Source of the DNA: Desulfobulbus alkaliphilus
GTDB taxonomy: Bacteria > Desulfobacterota > Desulfobulbia > Desulfobulbales > Desulfobulbaceae
Length of the DNA: 64,000 bases
Direction: 5' to 3'
NCBI RefSeq assembly: GCF_016918545.1
Contig: NZ_JAFFQC010000014.1
Coordinates: 1-64,000 of the forward strand
Part shown: piece by piece, positions 27,615 through 38,589 of the stretch
How positions within the stretch are numbered: position 1 is the stretch's first letter
Layout: every line of letters starts with the position of its first letter
Notes under the pieces: generated by a model
Database searches by the model: none
What the model was told of the DNA's origin: nothing
The model's input: the letters and a program-made list of their open reading frames with translations, nothing else
Made by a program: the position numbers and the translations under genes

Positions 27615-27737
27615 AAGTAGACGTCACGGATGCAACAGATTATTTCGATTGGTTCACTGCCCTCCACCTGCTCACCTCCCTGAGCGCCTGTGCTGAAGAA
27701 AGTGTGCATTGCTCGTCACCTTTTCCGAGGTGTCCTG

Positions 27738-27989
27738 CTAGAAGGACATTTCCAGGAAATGAGCGTGAAAACGGGTCATATCGGCACCACAGATACCACA
27801 GACGAATTGCACAGTGCCAAAAATATTAGTATCACTTTCTTGCGGCGTAAAAGAGCCGTCACTGTTTTGCAGGTATCGAGTTGTCACCAGGACATTTTCA
27901 GCTATCTCAACAAAATTTTTAGTATTGCCGCATTGTTGACAGGCAACGCGGCCAGCCGGCTCACCGGATGGAATCTGCACTTTTTTCAT
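27738..27989 (-). CDS. Small zinc-ribbon-like protein of unknown function (83 aa)
   Basis: Two CxxC knuckles, CQQC at 17-20 and CGIC at about 64-67, frame a beta-rich core (IAENVLVTTRYLQNSDGSFT), a layout typical of a rubredoxin-like or zinc-ribbon fold. It ends FHAHFLEMSF. No signal peptide. It could be an RNA-, DNA- or protein-binding adaptor; nothing points to a particular role. It is transcribed in the same direction as ligA-acyP but about 96 bp beyond acyP. Confidence 0.72.
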   Translation of the reverse strand: MKKVQIPSGEPAGRVACQQCGNTKNFVEIAENVLVTTRYLQNSDGSFTPQESDTNIFGTVQFVCGICGADMTRFHAHFLEMSF

Positions 27990-28085
27990 CGATTATTCCG
28001 TCATCATCTTTGGAGAGGGAACCGTCCGTCACCGATCACGGGGTTTGTGCCTGTCTGGTTTATCTCGCTCTTGTCTTCCCTTGTT

Positions 28086-28370
28086 TCATGCGAAATGTCG
28101 CACCAAAAAAGCGGTGGCATCATTGAGCGGTGACTCCTCAGCACATTCTACCCGGGAAACTCTGGAGAAAGGCGAGCCGATGGCAAGCCACGCGACCAGC
28201 TCATCGACCTTGAGCAAAGCACCCTCACAGACAACCTCTACAGTCCCATCAGGCCGATTAGCAACCCAGCCTGAGAGGCCAAGTCGCAGAGCCTCTTGCC
28301 GGGTATGCTCACGAAAAGCAACCCCTTGAACCCTGCCGTATACCCGTGCGCGGACCCGCTTACGCTCCAT
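28086..28370 (-). CDS. acyP: Acylphosphatase (94 aa)
   Basis: Compact acylphosphatase fold with the phosphate-binding and catalytic segment YGRVQGVAFREHTRQEA (Arg catalytic) and the partner Asn in LSGWVANRPDGTVEV. It hydrolyses acyl phosphates such as acetyl phosphate. The ATG at 28370 is chosen because GGAGG lies 7 nt upstream; an ATG 6 bp earlier is only 1 nt from that site. It begins 2 bp beyond the ligA stop, so it is co-transcribed with ligA. Confidence 0.93.
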   Translation of the reverse strand: MERKRVRARVYGRVQGVAFREHTRQEALRLGLSGWVANRPDGTVEVVCEGALLKVDELVAWLAIGSPFSRVSRVECAEESPLNDATAFLVRHFA

Positions 28371-28372
28371 TT

Positions 28373-30581
<2,209 letters not shown>

Positions 30582-30626
30582 ATCAACACCTCTTGATTGG
30601 TAACCTGCCTGCAACGGTGGCAGACA

Positions 30627-30844
30627 CCTGAATCCGTGACGACTGGACGCTTGTTTTGGATATATTTTACTGTCATCATATTATTATTGCAGCTCAACCC
30701 TGGAAAAAAACTTTCACCAGCCGCCTTTCGGGGCATCCGTCCGCACGCCATCTTCATTACCCGTAACCGTCCGATAAAGTGTACTTTCACCGAACGGTCA
30801 CGAACAACGAAGCTAACGCACGGACGAACGCTCACGGATTCAGG
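30627..30844 (+). mobile_element. 218-bp MITE-like repeat, copy E, with exact 5-bp target duplication
   Basis: Begins CCTGAATCCGTGACGACTGG and ends CGCTCACGGATTCAGG, flanked by AGACA on both sides (30622-30626 and 30845-30849). It is the best copy for viewing the inner inverted repeats: CGTCCGCACG ... GTAACCGTCCG against CGAACGGTCAC ... CGCACGGACG around AAAGTGTACTTT. It lies upstream of the tautomerase-ligA unit. Confidence 0.93.
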
Positions 30845-30849
30845 AGACA

Positions 30850-31177
30850 GAGAACATTCCCCCGATCCTGCAGAGCATTTTTGCAAGACAAACCGTTTCA
30901 ACAGAGGTAACATATAGCAAAATATTCATTTTTCGTCGATCAGGATTCCATCGTTGCACTTGCAACCGCCGACCACCGGATCCGTCACCACTCTTGAAGG
31001 CTGATCCTGTCTGATTGGCCATGCGCCTGTAGAATACGCCTCACGGCCGCTCGGGTTTACTGGGACGTGACCGCCTTCTGCAGCCTCCCACCGCGGACAT
31101 TTGCGGCTGTGCAAGCTGGGCACCTGTGATTGCTTGCCCAGGTCGACCATCCTATCTCACAACACAGGACCATCAGC
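30850..31177. other. Non-coding stretch between repeat copy E and galE
   Basis: About 330 bp that must hold the promoter of galE and perhaps that of the tautomerase-ligA unit. No gene or known RNA motif was identified. Confidence 0.45.
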
Positions 31178-32191
31178 ATGCACGTCATTGTTACCGGTGG
31201 CACCGGTTATATCGGCAGCCACACCTGCCTGGAACTGCTCAACGCCGGTTTCCGAGTGACCGTTATCGATAATCTCAGTAATGCAAGCCCCAAAGCCATC
31301 CAAAGAGTCGAGGAACTCAGCAACCGGACTCTCACTTTTATGGAACTTGATCTGTTGGATTTAACCGATCTCCGCCAGGCCTTCAGAGATTGTCCGGACG
31401 CAGCGGCTGTCATTCACTTTGCCGGCCTGAAAGCCGTCGGGGAGTCGGTGCAGTATCCACTGCGCTACTATCAAAACAATATCATCTCAACCCTCAATCT
31501 TTGTCAGGTCATGGCAGAACAAGAGGTCAAGACCATAGTCTTTTCCTCTTCCGCCACGGTGTACGGTGACCCGGTATCCGTTCCCATCAGGGAATCCTTT
31601 CCTCTCTCGTGCACCAACCCCTATGGTCGTACAAAATTAATGATTGAAGAGATACTTGGTGACCTCTTCAGAGCAGATCCGCAATGGAATATTGCCCTGC
31701 TTCGCTATTTCAACCCGGTCGGCGCCCATCCCAGTGGTCGGATAGGGGAGGATCCGGAGGGAATTCCCAATAATCTCATGCCTTATATTACCCAGGTTGC
31801 CATTGGCAAACTGCAGGAACTTTCAGTTTTCGGCAACGATTACCCAACGCCGGACGGTACCGGGGTGCGCGATTACATTCATGTTGTCGATCTGGCCACG
31901 GGTCATCTGCGTGCCCTGGAAAAGCTCGAGGAAAATCCCGGTATAGTGACCTATAACCTGGGGACAGGGCGAGGGTATTCCGTACTTGAAATGATCAGGG
32001 CCTTTGAGTCGGCCAGTGGCCAATCGATTCCATACCGGATAACCAGCCGTCGCGCCGGAGATATCGCCCAATGTTATGCTGATCCAACTCTGGCCCGCAA
32101 AGAACTGGGCTGGTATGCTGCATTCGGATTACATGAAATGTGTCGAGACGCCTGGCGCTGGCAAACTGCAAATCCTCGTGGCTATAGATAG
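31178..32191 (+). CDS. galE: UDP-glucose 4-epimerase (337 aa)
   Basis: Extended short-chain dehydrogenase with the NAD loop [19 protein letters not shown] at the start, catalytic Ser in [13 protein letters not shown] and the Y-x-x-x-K pair in [11 protein letters not shown], followed by the GalE substrate segment [19 protein letters not shown]. It interconverts UDP-glucose and UDP-galactose (possibly the N-acetyl forms) for surface polysaccharides. The ATG at 31178 matches the family start and follows AGGA. It is first in a run with cmoA, cmoB and a SLOG-like gene. Confidence 0.95.
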   Translation: MHVIVTGGTGYIGSHTCLELLNAGFRVTVIDNLSNASPKAIQRVEELSNRTLTFMELDLLDLTDLRQAFRDCPDAAAVIHFAGLKAVGESVQYPLRYYQNNIISTLNLCQVMAEQEVKTIVFSSSATVYGDPVSVPIRESFPLSCTNPYGRTKLMIEEILGDLFRADPQWNIALLRYFNPVGAHPSGRIGEDPEGIPNNLMPYITQVAIGKLQELSVFGNDYPTPDGTGVRDYIHVVDLATGHLRALEKLEENPGIVTYNLGTGRGYSVLEMIRAFESASGQSIPYRITSRRAGDIAQCYADPTLARKELGWYAAFGLHEMCRDAWRWQTANPRGYR

Positions 32192-32211
32192 TTCTTGAAC
32201 GGAACCCTGTG

Positions 32212-32940
32212 ATGACTGAAGACAATCTGTATGCAGCAGGTCGTGTTGATCAAGACTTCAGTTTTAATGATCGGGTGGCGGAAGTCTTCGACGACATGCT
32301 CGAACGATCCATCCCCTTTTATCGAACGGTCATGGACTGTATGGCGCAATTGCTTGTCAACAGGTTACCGGAGGGGGCAACCCTCTACGATCTTGGCAGT
32401 TCCACCGGTACGACTCTGCTCGAACTGACCCGGCGCATGACTGCCAAAAAAGTCCACTACATCGGCATTGACAATGCGCCAGCCATGGTGGCAAAAGCAC
32501 GACAAAAAAGTGCCCAATATGGAAAAAGCGAGATGCTTCAATTTCGCCTGGACGATATAACCCGTTGTCCCCTTCCAGACGCATCAGCGATTATCTGTAA
32601 CTACACCATGCAGTTTCTTCGTCCCATGACTCGCCAAGTGTTTATCGAACGGCTGTACCGGGAACTCTCTGCCGGCGGCATATTGATACTCAGTGAAAAA
32701 ACCATCGCTGCGGCAGGGCGGCTCAACCGGGATTTCATCGAACAATACCATGCTTTTAAAATGAAGCAGGGGTATTCGGAACTGGAAATTTCCGCCAAGC
32801 GAGAAGCCCTTGAAAACGTGCTGGTCCCTTTTTCCGTTGACGAAAATATCGCCATGCTTCGCCATGCCGGATTCGAAGAAATCGAAATATTTTTCAAATG
32901 GTTTAACTTCACCTCGATGGTAGCCCTCAAACAGCCCTGA
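32212..32940 (+). CDS. cmoA: Carboxy-S-adenosyl-L-methionine synthase (242 aa)
   Basis: Matches CmoA: FNDRVAEVFDDMLERSIPFY near the start, SAM loop TLYDLGSSTGTTLLEL, IGIDNAPAMVAKAR, and CNYTMQFL. It converts SAM and prephenate to carboxy-SAM, used by CmoB to make 5-carboxymethoxyuridine at tRNA position 34. GTG-ATG at 32209-32214 offers two starts; ATG is preferred. cmoB starts 1 bp after its stop. Confidence 0.96.
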   Translation: MTEDNLYAAGRVDQDFSFNDRVAEVFDDMLERSIPFYRTVMDCMAQLLVNRLPEGATLYDLGSSTGTTLLELTRRMTAKKVHYIGIDNAPAMVAKARQKSAQYGKSEMLQFRLDDITRCPLPDASAIICNYTMQFLRPMTRQVFIERLYRELSAGGILILSEKTIAAAGRLNRDFIEQYHAFKMKQGYSELEISAKREALENVLVPFSVDENIAMLRHAGFEEIEIFFKWFNFTSMVALKQP

Positions 32941-32941
32941 A

Positions 32942-33970
32942 ATGGACTTTGCTCAACGTTTTCCCTCTGCCGACACGCTCCGTCTGCAAGAGATGCTCAA
33001 TGAAAAAACGGCCTGGATCAGTCAGGATAAAAAAGGATTTCTCCGCTACCGGCTCCCTTTGCAGACCGTCCAGGATCTTCATGCCTCCTTTTGTGACTTT
33101 TCCGGTGATGTGGTGCGCATCGGAACTCCGGAGGATCTGACACCGAGCGAGCAACAACGGGTGTATTCAGTGCTCCGCGGGTTAATGCCGTGGAGAAAAG
33201 GTCCATTTTCGGTTTTCGGTGTTGATATTGACGCCGAGTGGCGCAGTGAGCGAAAATGGAACCGTATCGTCCCCGAACTGCCCCCGCTTGCAGGAAAAGT
33301 CATCGCCGATATAGGTTGCAATAACGGCTACTACATGTTCCGTCTGGCTGCGTATGAGCCGGAATTTGTCCTTGGGTTTGAGCCCTATGTCCAACACTAT
33401 TTCACGTTTCAAACCCTCAACACTTTTGCCAGGCAGCCCAACCTCCGGGTTGAGCTCCTCGGGATTGAACATCTTGCCCTGTTTCCCGATTGCTTTGATG
33501 TCATCTTCTGCCTTGGCATCCTCTATCATCGGCCGTCTCCTGTGGACGCTCTCCGCGATCTTCATTGCGCTTTGAAACCGGGGGGATGGTTATTTGTTGA
33601 ATCCCAGGCTGTGCCCGGCACTGAGCCAGTAGCGCTTTTTCCCCGTCACACTTATGCCAAAGCGCCGGGGACCTGGTTCGTTCCCACCGCCACCTGCCTT
33701 CACAATTGGGTGACACGCGTTGGCTTTGAGGAAACCAGGGTGTTCTGTGAGCATCCCATGAGCAGCCGGGAACAGCGCCGGACACCATGGATGAATTATG
33801 AATCCTACGAAGATTTCATTGACAAGAACAACCCGAATCTTACTATAGAAGGGTATCCTGCACCCCGCCGGGTATTCTTGAAGGCAAAAAAAGCAGCTGT
33901 TCACTCCCTGCGGCAGTCTTCGCCGAGAATCTCGATATCTCCCAATAACAACCAAGGTGATTTGATATGA
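32942..33970 (+). CDS. cmoB: tRNA U34 carboxymethyltransferase (342 aa)
   Basis: Matches CmoB: PWRKGPFSVFGVDIDAEWRS, SAM-type loop VIADIGCNNGYYMFRLAAY, FEPYVQHYFTF and VIFCLGILYHRPSPVDAL. It uses carboxy-SAM from CmoA to carboxymethylate 5-hydroxyuridine in tRNA, widening wobble decoding. It adds about 20 residues at the C-terminus compared with E. coli CmoB. Overlaps the next gene by ATGA. Confidence 0.96.
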   Translation: MDFAQRFPSADTLRLQEMLNEKTAWISQDKKGFLRYRLPLQTVQDLHASFCDFSGDVVRIGTPEDLTPSEQQRVYSVLRGLMPWRKGPFSVFGVDIDAEWRSERKWNRIVPELPPLAGKVIADIGCNNGYYMFRLAAYEPEFVLGFEPYVQHYFTFQTLNTFARQPNLRVELLGIEHLALFPDCFDVIFCLGILYHRPSPVDALRDLHCALKPGGWLFVESQAVPGTEPVALFPRHTYAKAPGTWFVPTATCLHNWVTRVGFEETRVFCEHPMSSREQRRTPWMNYESYEDFIDKNNPNLTIEGYPAPRRVFLKAKKAAVHSLRQSSPRISISPNNNQGDLI

Positions 33971-34518
33971 ATCCACAAAACTGTACCCTGTACCACGGCG
34001 GCCTCAAAGGCGCGGAAACGGCATTCGGAGAAAATGCTGAAAAATATGGCGTTCAAGAGGTTATCTTTACCTTTGAAAATCATCGCCTCAACCGCGAACG
34101 GAACACAGTCCTGCTGGGTGTCGAAGATTTACAACGAGGTGATATCAGTATGGAACTCGCCTCCAGGATGATGAACCGAACCTACTATGAGACAGAAAAA
34201 ATCCGCAAGGTTTTGCAAACCATTTACCATATGGTCAACAAGGGACACCAGGTCTTTGTCATCGGCACCATCCTGGATGATGACTCGGTCAAGGGAGGAA
34301 CCGGCTGGGCGGTTGAACTGGCGAAATTATTCAATCGACCTCTCCATGTCTTTGACCAGAATCAAACCCAATGGTTCACCTGGAAAGAAGGCGCATGGAA
34401 GGAGGATGACCCGAGAATCTGTTACAACACTTTTGTCGGCTCCGGAACCCGGTACCTCAGTGATCACGGTATAGCCGCCATTGAACAATTGTTTGCCCAG
34501 AGTTTTGAAAAAAAATAA
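33967..34518 (+). CDS. SLOG/YpsA-like Rossmannoid protein linked to cmoAB (183 aa)
   Basis: Single alpha/beta domain with a glycine-rich start LYHGGLKGAETAFGENAEKY, a middle QVFVIGTILDDDSVKGGTGW and an aromatic end (QTQWFTWKEGAWKEDDPR). The pattern recalls the nucleotide-binding SLOG superfamily (DprA, LOG, YpsA), but the assignment rests on pattern alone. No signal peptide. Co-translation with cmoB (ATGA) suggests a role in tRNA wobble modification or in sensing a nucleotide made in that pathway; that is inference. Conserved unknown protein is the safe description. Confidence 0.72.
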   Translation: MNPQNCTLYHGGLKGAETAFGENAEKYGVQEVIFTFENHRLNRERNTVLLGVEDLQRGDISMELASRMMNRTYYETEKIRKVLQTIYHMVNKGHQVFVIGTILDDDSVKGGTGWAVELAKLFNRPLHVFDQNQTQWFTWKEGAWKEDDPRICYNTFVGSGTRYLSDHGIAAIEQLFAQSFEKK

Positions 34519-35164
34519 AGGTCGTGCATGGATCGCGCCATATCCGAAACGTCCTCCCGGGGAATGGCGCGATCCGAATGATGACCCCGCTGATGTGAAA
34601 CACAGCCGATAATCCGTTTACCAACGACATACGACCAGAAGCACCTCCTCAGGGAGATAGACCTCACCCCTGGAGAAACAGACAGCAGCAGATCTGCTCG
34701 ATTTTGCCACACTCCTGGAGGTTTTCCGTCTCCAGAACGTCTCCTCCTCCTGGATACAGAACACTGACAGCGCCTCGCTGAAAACCTCCCGCCGGAACCA
34801 GCCAGTCCCTGCGAAAATTGACGAAATATTGTCACCGTCTTCCCGACACCCATTCCAGGCCTCTGGCACTCTTGGAGGGGATCTCTTCTGGAAGCTTTAG
34901 CTTGCATTCTTCATTGCGGTTTATTATACGAACAGGTGTTGTCTGAGCTGTCGACAGGGTGACAGACACAGCGGCAGGCCATCTTTCAGCGGCTATAAGG
35001 CAGTCTCTACAGAGCCCGAAAGTTGAAGCGGCTCCCAGCAGCATTGTTCCTGACGTGAGCACCCCAGTCCCCCAGTTTCCTTGCCGGCAGTGCCCATTGG
35101 CTGAAAGCTGAACGGACACGGTCCCTTGATGAGATCGTGTACCTCCTTCAACCCGTTTCCTGAT
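34519..35164. other. Long intergenic region with a hairpin, no gene recognised
   Basis: 646 bp. It contains the perfect 12-bp inverted repeat listed separately at its left end. Several open frames exist on the minus strand, but they have no ribosome-binding sites or family features. A decayed gene is possible. Confidence 0.45.
34530..34575. repeat. Perfect 12-bp inverted repeat (GGATCGCGCCAT / ATGGCGCGATCC)
   Basis: Arms at 34530-34541 and 34564-34575 with a 22-nt loop, 12 bp after the SLOG-like gene stop. No T-run follows, so it is not a standard intrinsic terminator. It could be a processing hairpin, a Rho-independent end needing other factors, or a protein site. Confidence 0.7.
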
Positions 35165-36205
35165 ATGGACCATACCCACCAACATTCTGAAACCACCGAC
35201 ACACCTGGAGCAAAACAAACAAGAGTACTGAGCGACAGTACCAGCAAGCTCGCCCTGACAGTGGGATTTTTATGTATCCTGATTTTAGTGGCAGGGACGC
35301 TGCAAGGAATTGTCGCCTTCAAGACCAACAAAGAGCTCAACGATCAGATAGATCAATTGATCGCTGAACGGTCACATCCTGCGCCGATGCCAGATCTCAT
35401 CGACCTGCAAGCCGAGGTTGACGCCTTGAAAGTCCAGCTGGCAGCCGCTCGGAAAGCTTCCCTCACCCATTTTGAAGGAGAAAAGGCGGAACATGAAGCG
35501 AGCAGTAATCCGCTCAAGGCCCAGCAGCATGATCAACCGCATGCCTGCATTGTTGTGAGTGGCGGAGACAAAAAACAGATAGCGGGATCCATGCCACCCC
35601 AGCAGAGGATAGATAAAGACCTGACAAATGAGCCCCCCCACAGCGGCGGGCTCTTTATTGCCACACCGAAAGAACGACTGGAGCAACAAGGGCGGCGTCA
35701 TCCGGACGATCACTTCGCCAGCATCGCCAATCTTCCCTTGGGCAAACCAGTCCCAACAGCGATCAGCTCACCCTTCGGCACAAGAATCGACCCCATAAAT
35801 GGACGAAAAGCCTTTCATGAAGGTATTGATTTTCGTGGAAAAACTGGTGATCCGGTCAAGGCAACCGGCCCAGGTGTGGTCAAACGTTCACTGTACACCA
35901 AGGATTACGGACACCACATTGTTCTTTGCCATAACAATGGGTATGAAACGCTCTACGCTCATCTCAGTCAACGCCAGGTCAAGCGGGGAGAACGGGTACA
36001 AGCGGGGCAGCAGATCGGTTTGGTGGGAAACAGTGGCCGTAGCACAGGTCCGCACCTGCATTACGAGATCCGCCAGAACGGTACTCCCGTGGACCCGATG
36101 AAATTTATCCGCATTGCCCAGTTGATGGAGCCGGCAAAACGACCGGGTCCAACACGTGTTGCCGATTCCCGCAACACTTCAGGTGTGCCAATTCTCCGCA
36201 GGTGA
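35165..36205 (+). CDS. M23-family murein endopeptidase, membrane-anchored (346 aa)
   Basis: A short cytoplasmic start, one membrane segment near residues 28-53 (LALTVGFLCILILVAGTLQG), a charged coiled-coil-like stalk, then a LytM/M23 domain from about 185. Zinc ligands are visible in FHEGIDFRG (H-x3-D) and in GPHLHYEIRQ (HxH), with GVVKRSLYTKDYGHHIVLCH between. Such proteins cut peptidoglycan cross-links or activate amidases when the site is intact, as here. ATG at 35165 is chosen; in-frame starts at 35126-35129 would add about a dozen residues. It faces mnmE, with repeat copy F between them. Confidence 0.88.
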   Translation: MDHTHQHSETTDTPGAKQTRVLSDSTSKLALTVGFLCILILVAGTLQGIVAFKTNKELNDQIDQLIAERSHPAPMPDLIDLQAEVDALKVQLAAARKASLTHFEGEKAEHEASSNPLKAQQHDQPHACIVVSGGDKKQIAGSMPPQQRIDKDLTNEPPHSGGLFIATPKERLEQQGRRHPDDHFASIANLPLGKPVPTAISSPFGTRIDPINGRKAFHEGIDFRGKTGDPVKATGPGVVKRSLYTKDYGHHIVLCHNNGYETLYAHLSQRQVKRGERVQAGQQIGLVGNSGRSTGPHLHYEIRQNGTPVDPMKFIRIAQLMEPAKRPGPTRVADSRNTSGVPILRR

Positions 36206-36239
36206 AGTTATCCGCACCTGTTCCCTGGAAAAAAAAATC

Positions 36240-36273
36240 CCTGGATCAGTGACCCCGCCGTCACGGATCCAGG
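36240..36273. mobile_element. 34-bp hairpin made of the two repeat-family ends, copy F
   Basis: CCTGGATCAGTGAC and GTCACGGATCCAGG joined by six bases, so the element consists only of terminal inverted repeats with the middle gone. Flanking 5-mers are AAATC and AAATA (four of five equal). It is 6 bp from the mnmE stop and 34 bp from the peptidase stop, and could act as a two-way terminator. Confidence 0.8.
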
Positions 36274-36279
36274 AAATAA

Positions 36280-37677
36280 CTATTTGCCGATACAAAAGCG
36301 GCTGAAAACCGCATCAAGAACTTCTTCAGAGGTGGTTACCCCAGTAATGTCGCTTAAATAATCAAGGGCCAATTGCAACTCCACCGCCAACAGATCGACG
36401 GATGAACCCTCGGCTACCGCAGCATTGAAACGACGACAGGTGGCAAGGGTTTTATTGAGCACGGAACGATGGCGGGCATTGGGAGCGCAGGTCATCTGTT
36501 CACGGATGCGGGCGCCGCGGACATCGACGACCCGCAAAAACATAGCCTCCTGCAAAGCATCAAGTCCTTGCCCGTTCCTGGCCGATATCGATACAACCTC
36601 TTCACCGGAAAACAGCGTTTTGAGATCCGTCAGTTGGTCAGGAGTAACAAGATCCTGTTTATTGAGGATAACCAGACGATTTTTGTCCTGAAGCAGCTGA
36701 AAGAGTTCGCTGTCACCTGCGCCAACTCCGTTGTTCGCGTCCACCACAAAGAGCACCAGATCCGCTGCCTCCATCTTCTGCCTGGCCCGTTCTATCCCCA
36801 GTGCCTCAACCGGATCTTCATGAACCCTGATGCCGGCGGTATCAACAAGATGAAACGGAATGCCGCGGACAGCAATGCACTCCTCGATGGTATCCCGCGT
36901 CGTTCCGGGAAGAGCAGTAACCAAGGCTCGCTCCTCGCGCAACAAGCCATTCAATAAACTCGATTTGCCTACATTGGGGCGACCGACGATGGCTACCCGA
37001 ACGCCTTCGCGAAGAATTTTCCCTTGATCGGACATGGCAATCAGCTCTTCAAGAGGAGCCATCACCTGCGACCTTACCCGTTCAACGGCTAAGGCCCCGT
37101 CAAATATCTCGACGTCATCTTCAGGAAAATCAATCGCCACTTCAAGTAATCCGAGGATGCCGATCAATTCCTGGCGGATTTCTTCAAGAATATCGAAAAG
37201 AGCCCCTCGCAATTGACTGGCTGCCAATCTAGCGCTTATATCGGTCTGGGCCTGCAACAGATCCAGTACCGCCTCGGCCCGGGTCAGGTCGATTCTTCCG
37301 GCGAGAAAGGCCCTTTTGGTGAATTCGCCCGGATCGGCGTGACGTACCCCAAGTTCAAGGACCTTGCGGAGAATTTCTTCGAGGACCAAATAGGATCCGT
37401 GACATTGTAACTCAACGATGTCTTCACGGGTATAAGTGCGCGGTGCCCGCATATAGACCGCAAGAGCCTCATCGATAACGGCTCCCTCCTCATCGACAAT
37501 TGTCCCGTAATACAATTTGTGGCTGATAAAATCAGCATTCCGTGCCTGAGGAACAAAAACTGCTCTCAACACTGTCAGGGCTTGAGGCCCGGATATGCGG
37601 ATAATACCAATTCCTCCAATACCGCCGGGAGCAGTGGCAATAGCCGCGATGGTTTCAATCGCCGGATGAGCGGCCAC
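36280..37677 (-). CDS. mnmE: tRNA modification GTPase MnmE (465 aa)
   Basis: N-terminal folate-binding domain (IAAIATAPGGIGGIGIIRISG), helical domain with an inserted G domain at about 225-385: GRPNVGKSSLLNGLL, LPGTTRDTIEE, DTAGI, ILNKQD, and the C-terminal CIGK with the Cys needed in tRNA modification. With MnmG it installs the 5-aminomethyl group at U34 of tRNAs. The start is a GTG that overlaps khpB by 23 bp. Last gene of the rpmH-rnpA-yidD-yidC-khpB-mnmE series. Confidence 0.96.
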   Translation of the reverse strand: MAAHPAIETIAAIATAPGGIGGIGIIRISGPQALTVLRAVFVPQARNADFISHKLYYGTIVDEEGAVIDEALAVYMRAPRTYTREDIVELQCHGSYLVLEEILRKVLELGVRHADPGEFTKRAFLAGRIDLTRAEAVLDLLQAQTDISARLAASQLRGALFDILEEIRQELIGILGLLEVAIDFPEDDVEIFDGALAVERVRSQVMAPLEELIAMSDQGKILREGVRVAIVGRPNVGKSSLLNGLLREERALVTALPGTTRDTIEECIAVRGIPFHLVDTAGIRVHEDPVEALGIERARQKMEAADLVLFVVDANNGVGAGDSELFQLLQDKNRLVILNKQDLVTPDQLTDLKTLFSGEEVVSISARNGQGLDALQEAMFLRVVDVRGARIREQMTCAPNARHRSVLNKTLATCRRFNAAVAEGSSVDLLAVELQLALDYLSDITGVTTSEEVLDAVFSRFCIGK

Positions 37678-38566
37678 CTTGACCTCCCCGACGCTTTTTT
37701 GCCGCAGGGCGCCGTCCTTTTCCAGGCTTATAGATCAACACCTTTTTAAACAATCCCTCGCCTACGGAACGACTCCGCACCCCTTTTTCTTCTTGAAGCA
37801 CCATATGGATGACGCGTCGTTCGGAGGGATTGAGCGCTGGAATAGCCTGGGTTTTTCCATCTCTCTTGACAAGTTCCGCTAACTCCAGAGCACGCTCTCT
37901 CAGTTCCTCTGCCCGTTTTTGGCGGAAATTGCCAGCGTCCATGGCAAGCATGACTCTGTCTGGCAGGTGTCGAGCAACCATTTTACGCAATAAATACTGA
38001 ATACTGTCAAGAGTCCTCCCTTCCGGACCAATCACCTGAGATTCGTGCGCCCCGGCAACACGGCAGTGGACGGTATTGTGAGTATAACTGACATCAACCT
38101 CAGCGGGCAATCCCATGATTTGCAACAACTGTTGCAAATCGTCTCGAATTGCGACGAGATTCTCCTCGGAGGGTGGCTCTAAGGCCGAATCCGGTTCAAG
38201 ATCTTCGCTCTCGTCTTCATCATCAACACCCTCTTCATGGATGGTATCGCCCTTCGCTACATTCACCAAAACCTTTTCTGCCTTGACCACATGGTTGACC
38301 TCGGCGGGCCTGTCAACCTCCTGAAGTGCTTCCGATGCAAGCGATTCATCCACAACAGGGAGGGTGTCGGGGGCATCTTTTTCGCGATGGGTTGCTTTAC
38401 GGTATACCCGGATATGTGCCTTTTTTTTACAGAGACCAAAAATTCCCGCGGAACCGGTTTCCATAACCTGTATGTCCAGTTCCTCCCGCGAAACCCCAAG
38501 CTCCTTGCAGGCCAATTCTATCACTTCAGAGATGTCTTTTCCGAAAAAATCTTTTCCCTTGCTCAT
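37655..38566 (-). CDS. khpB: RNA-binding protein KhpB/Jag (303 aa)
   Basis: Jag N-terminal domain (FFGKDISEVIELACKELGVS, GSAGIFGLCKKKAHI), an acidic linker of about 70 residues (DDEDESEDLEP), a type II KH domain (VIGPEGRTLDSIQYLLRKMV) and an R3H domain (ALNPSERRVIHMVL), with a basic Gly/Arg tail. It binds RNA together with KhpA and often follows yidC. The long acidic linker is unusual next to shorter Firmicute forms. Confidence 0.92.
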   Translation of the reverse strand: MSKGKDFFGKDISEVIELACKELGVSREELDIQVMETGSAGIFGLCKKKAHIRVYRKATHREKDAPDTLPVVDESLASEALQEVDRPAEVNHVVKAEKVLVNVAKGDTIHEEGVDDEDESEDLEPDSALEPPSEENLVAIRDDLQQLLQIMGLPAEVDVSYTHNTVHCRVAGAHESQVIGPEGRTLDSIQYLLRKMVARHLPDRVMLAMDAGNFRQKRAEELRERALELAELVKRDGKTQAIPALNPSERRVIHMVLQEEKGVRSRSVGEGLFKKVLIYKPGKGRRPAAKKRRGGQGGRSSGD

Positions 38567-38589
38567 GAACTAGCTCTCTGATTCGAATA

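Noticed and set aside
34832-35218. 128-residue minus-strand open frame in the gap before the M23 peptidase
   Set aside because: No family resemblance or start signals, and it overlaps the peptidase start.
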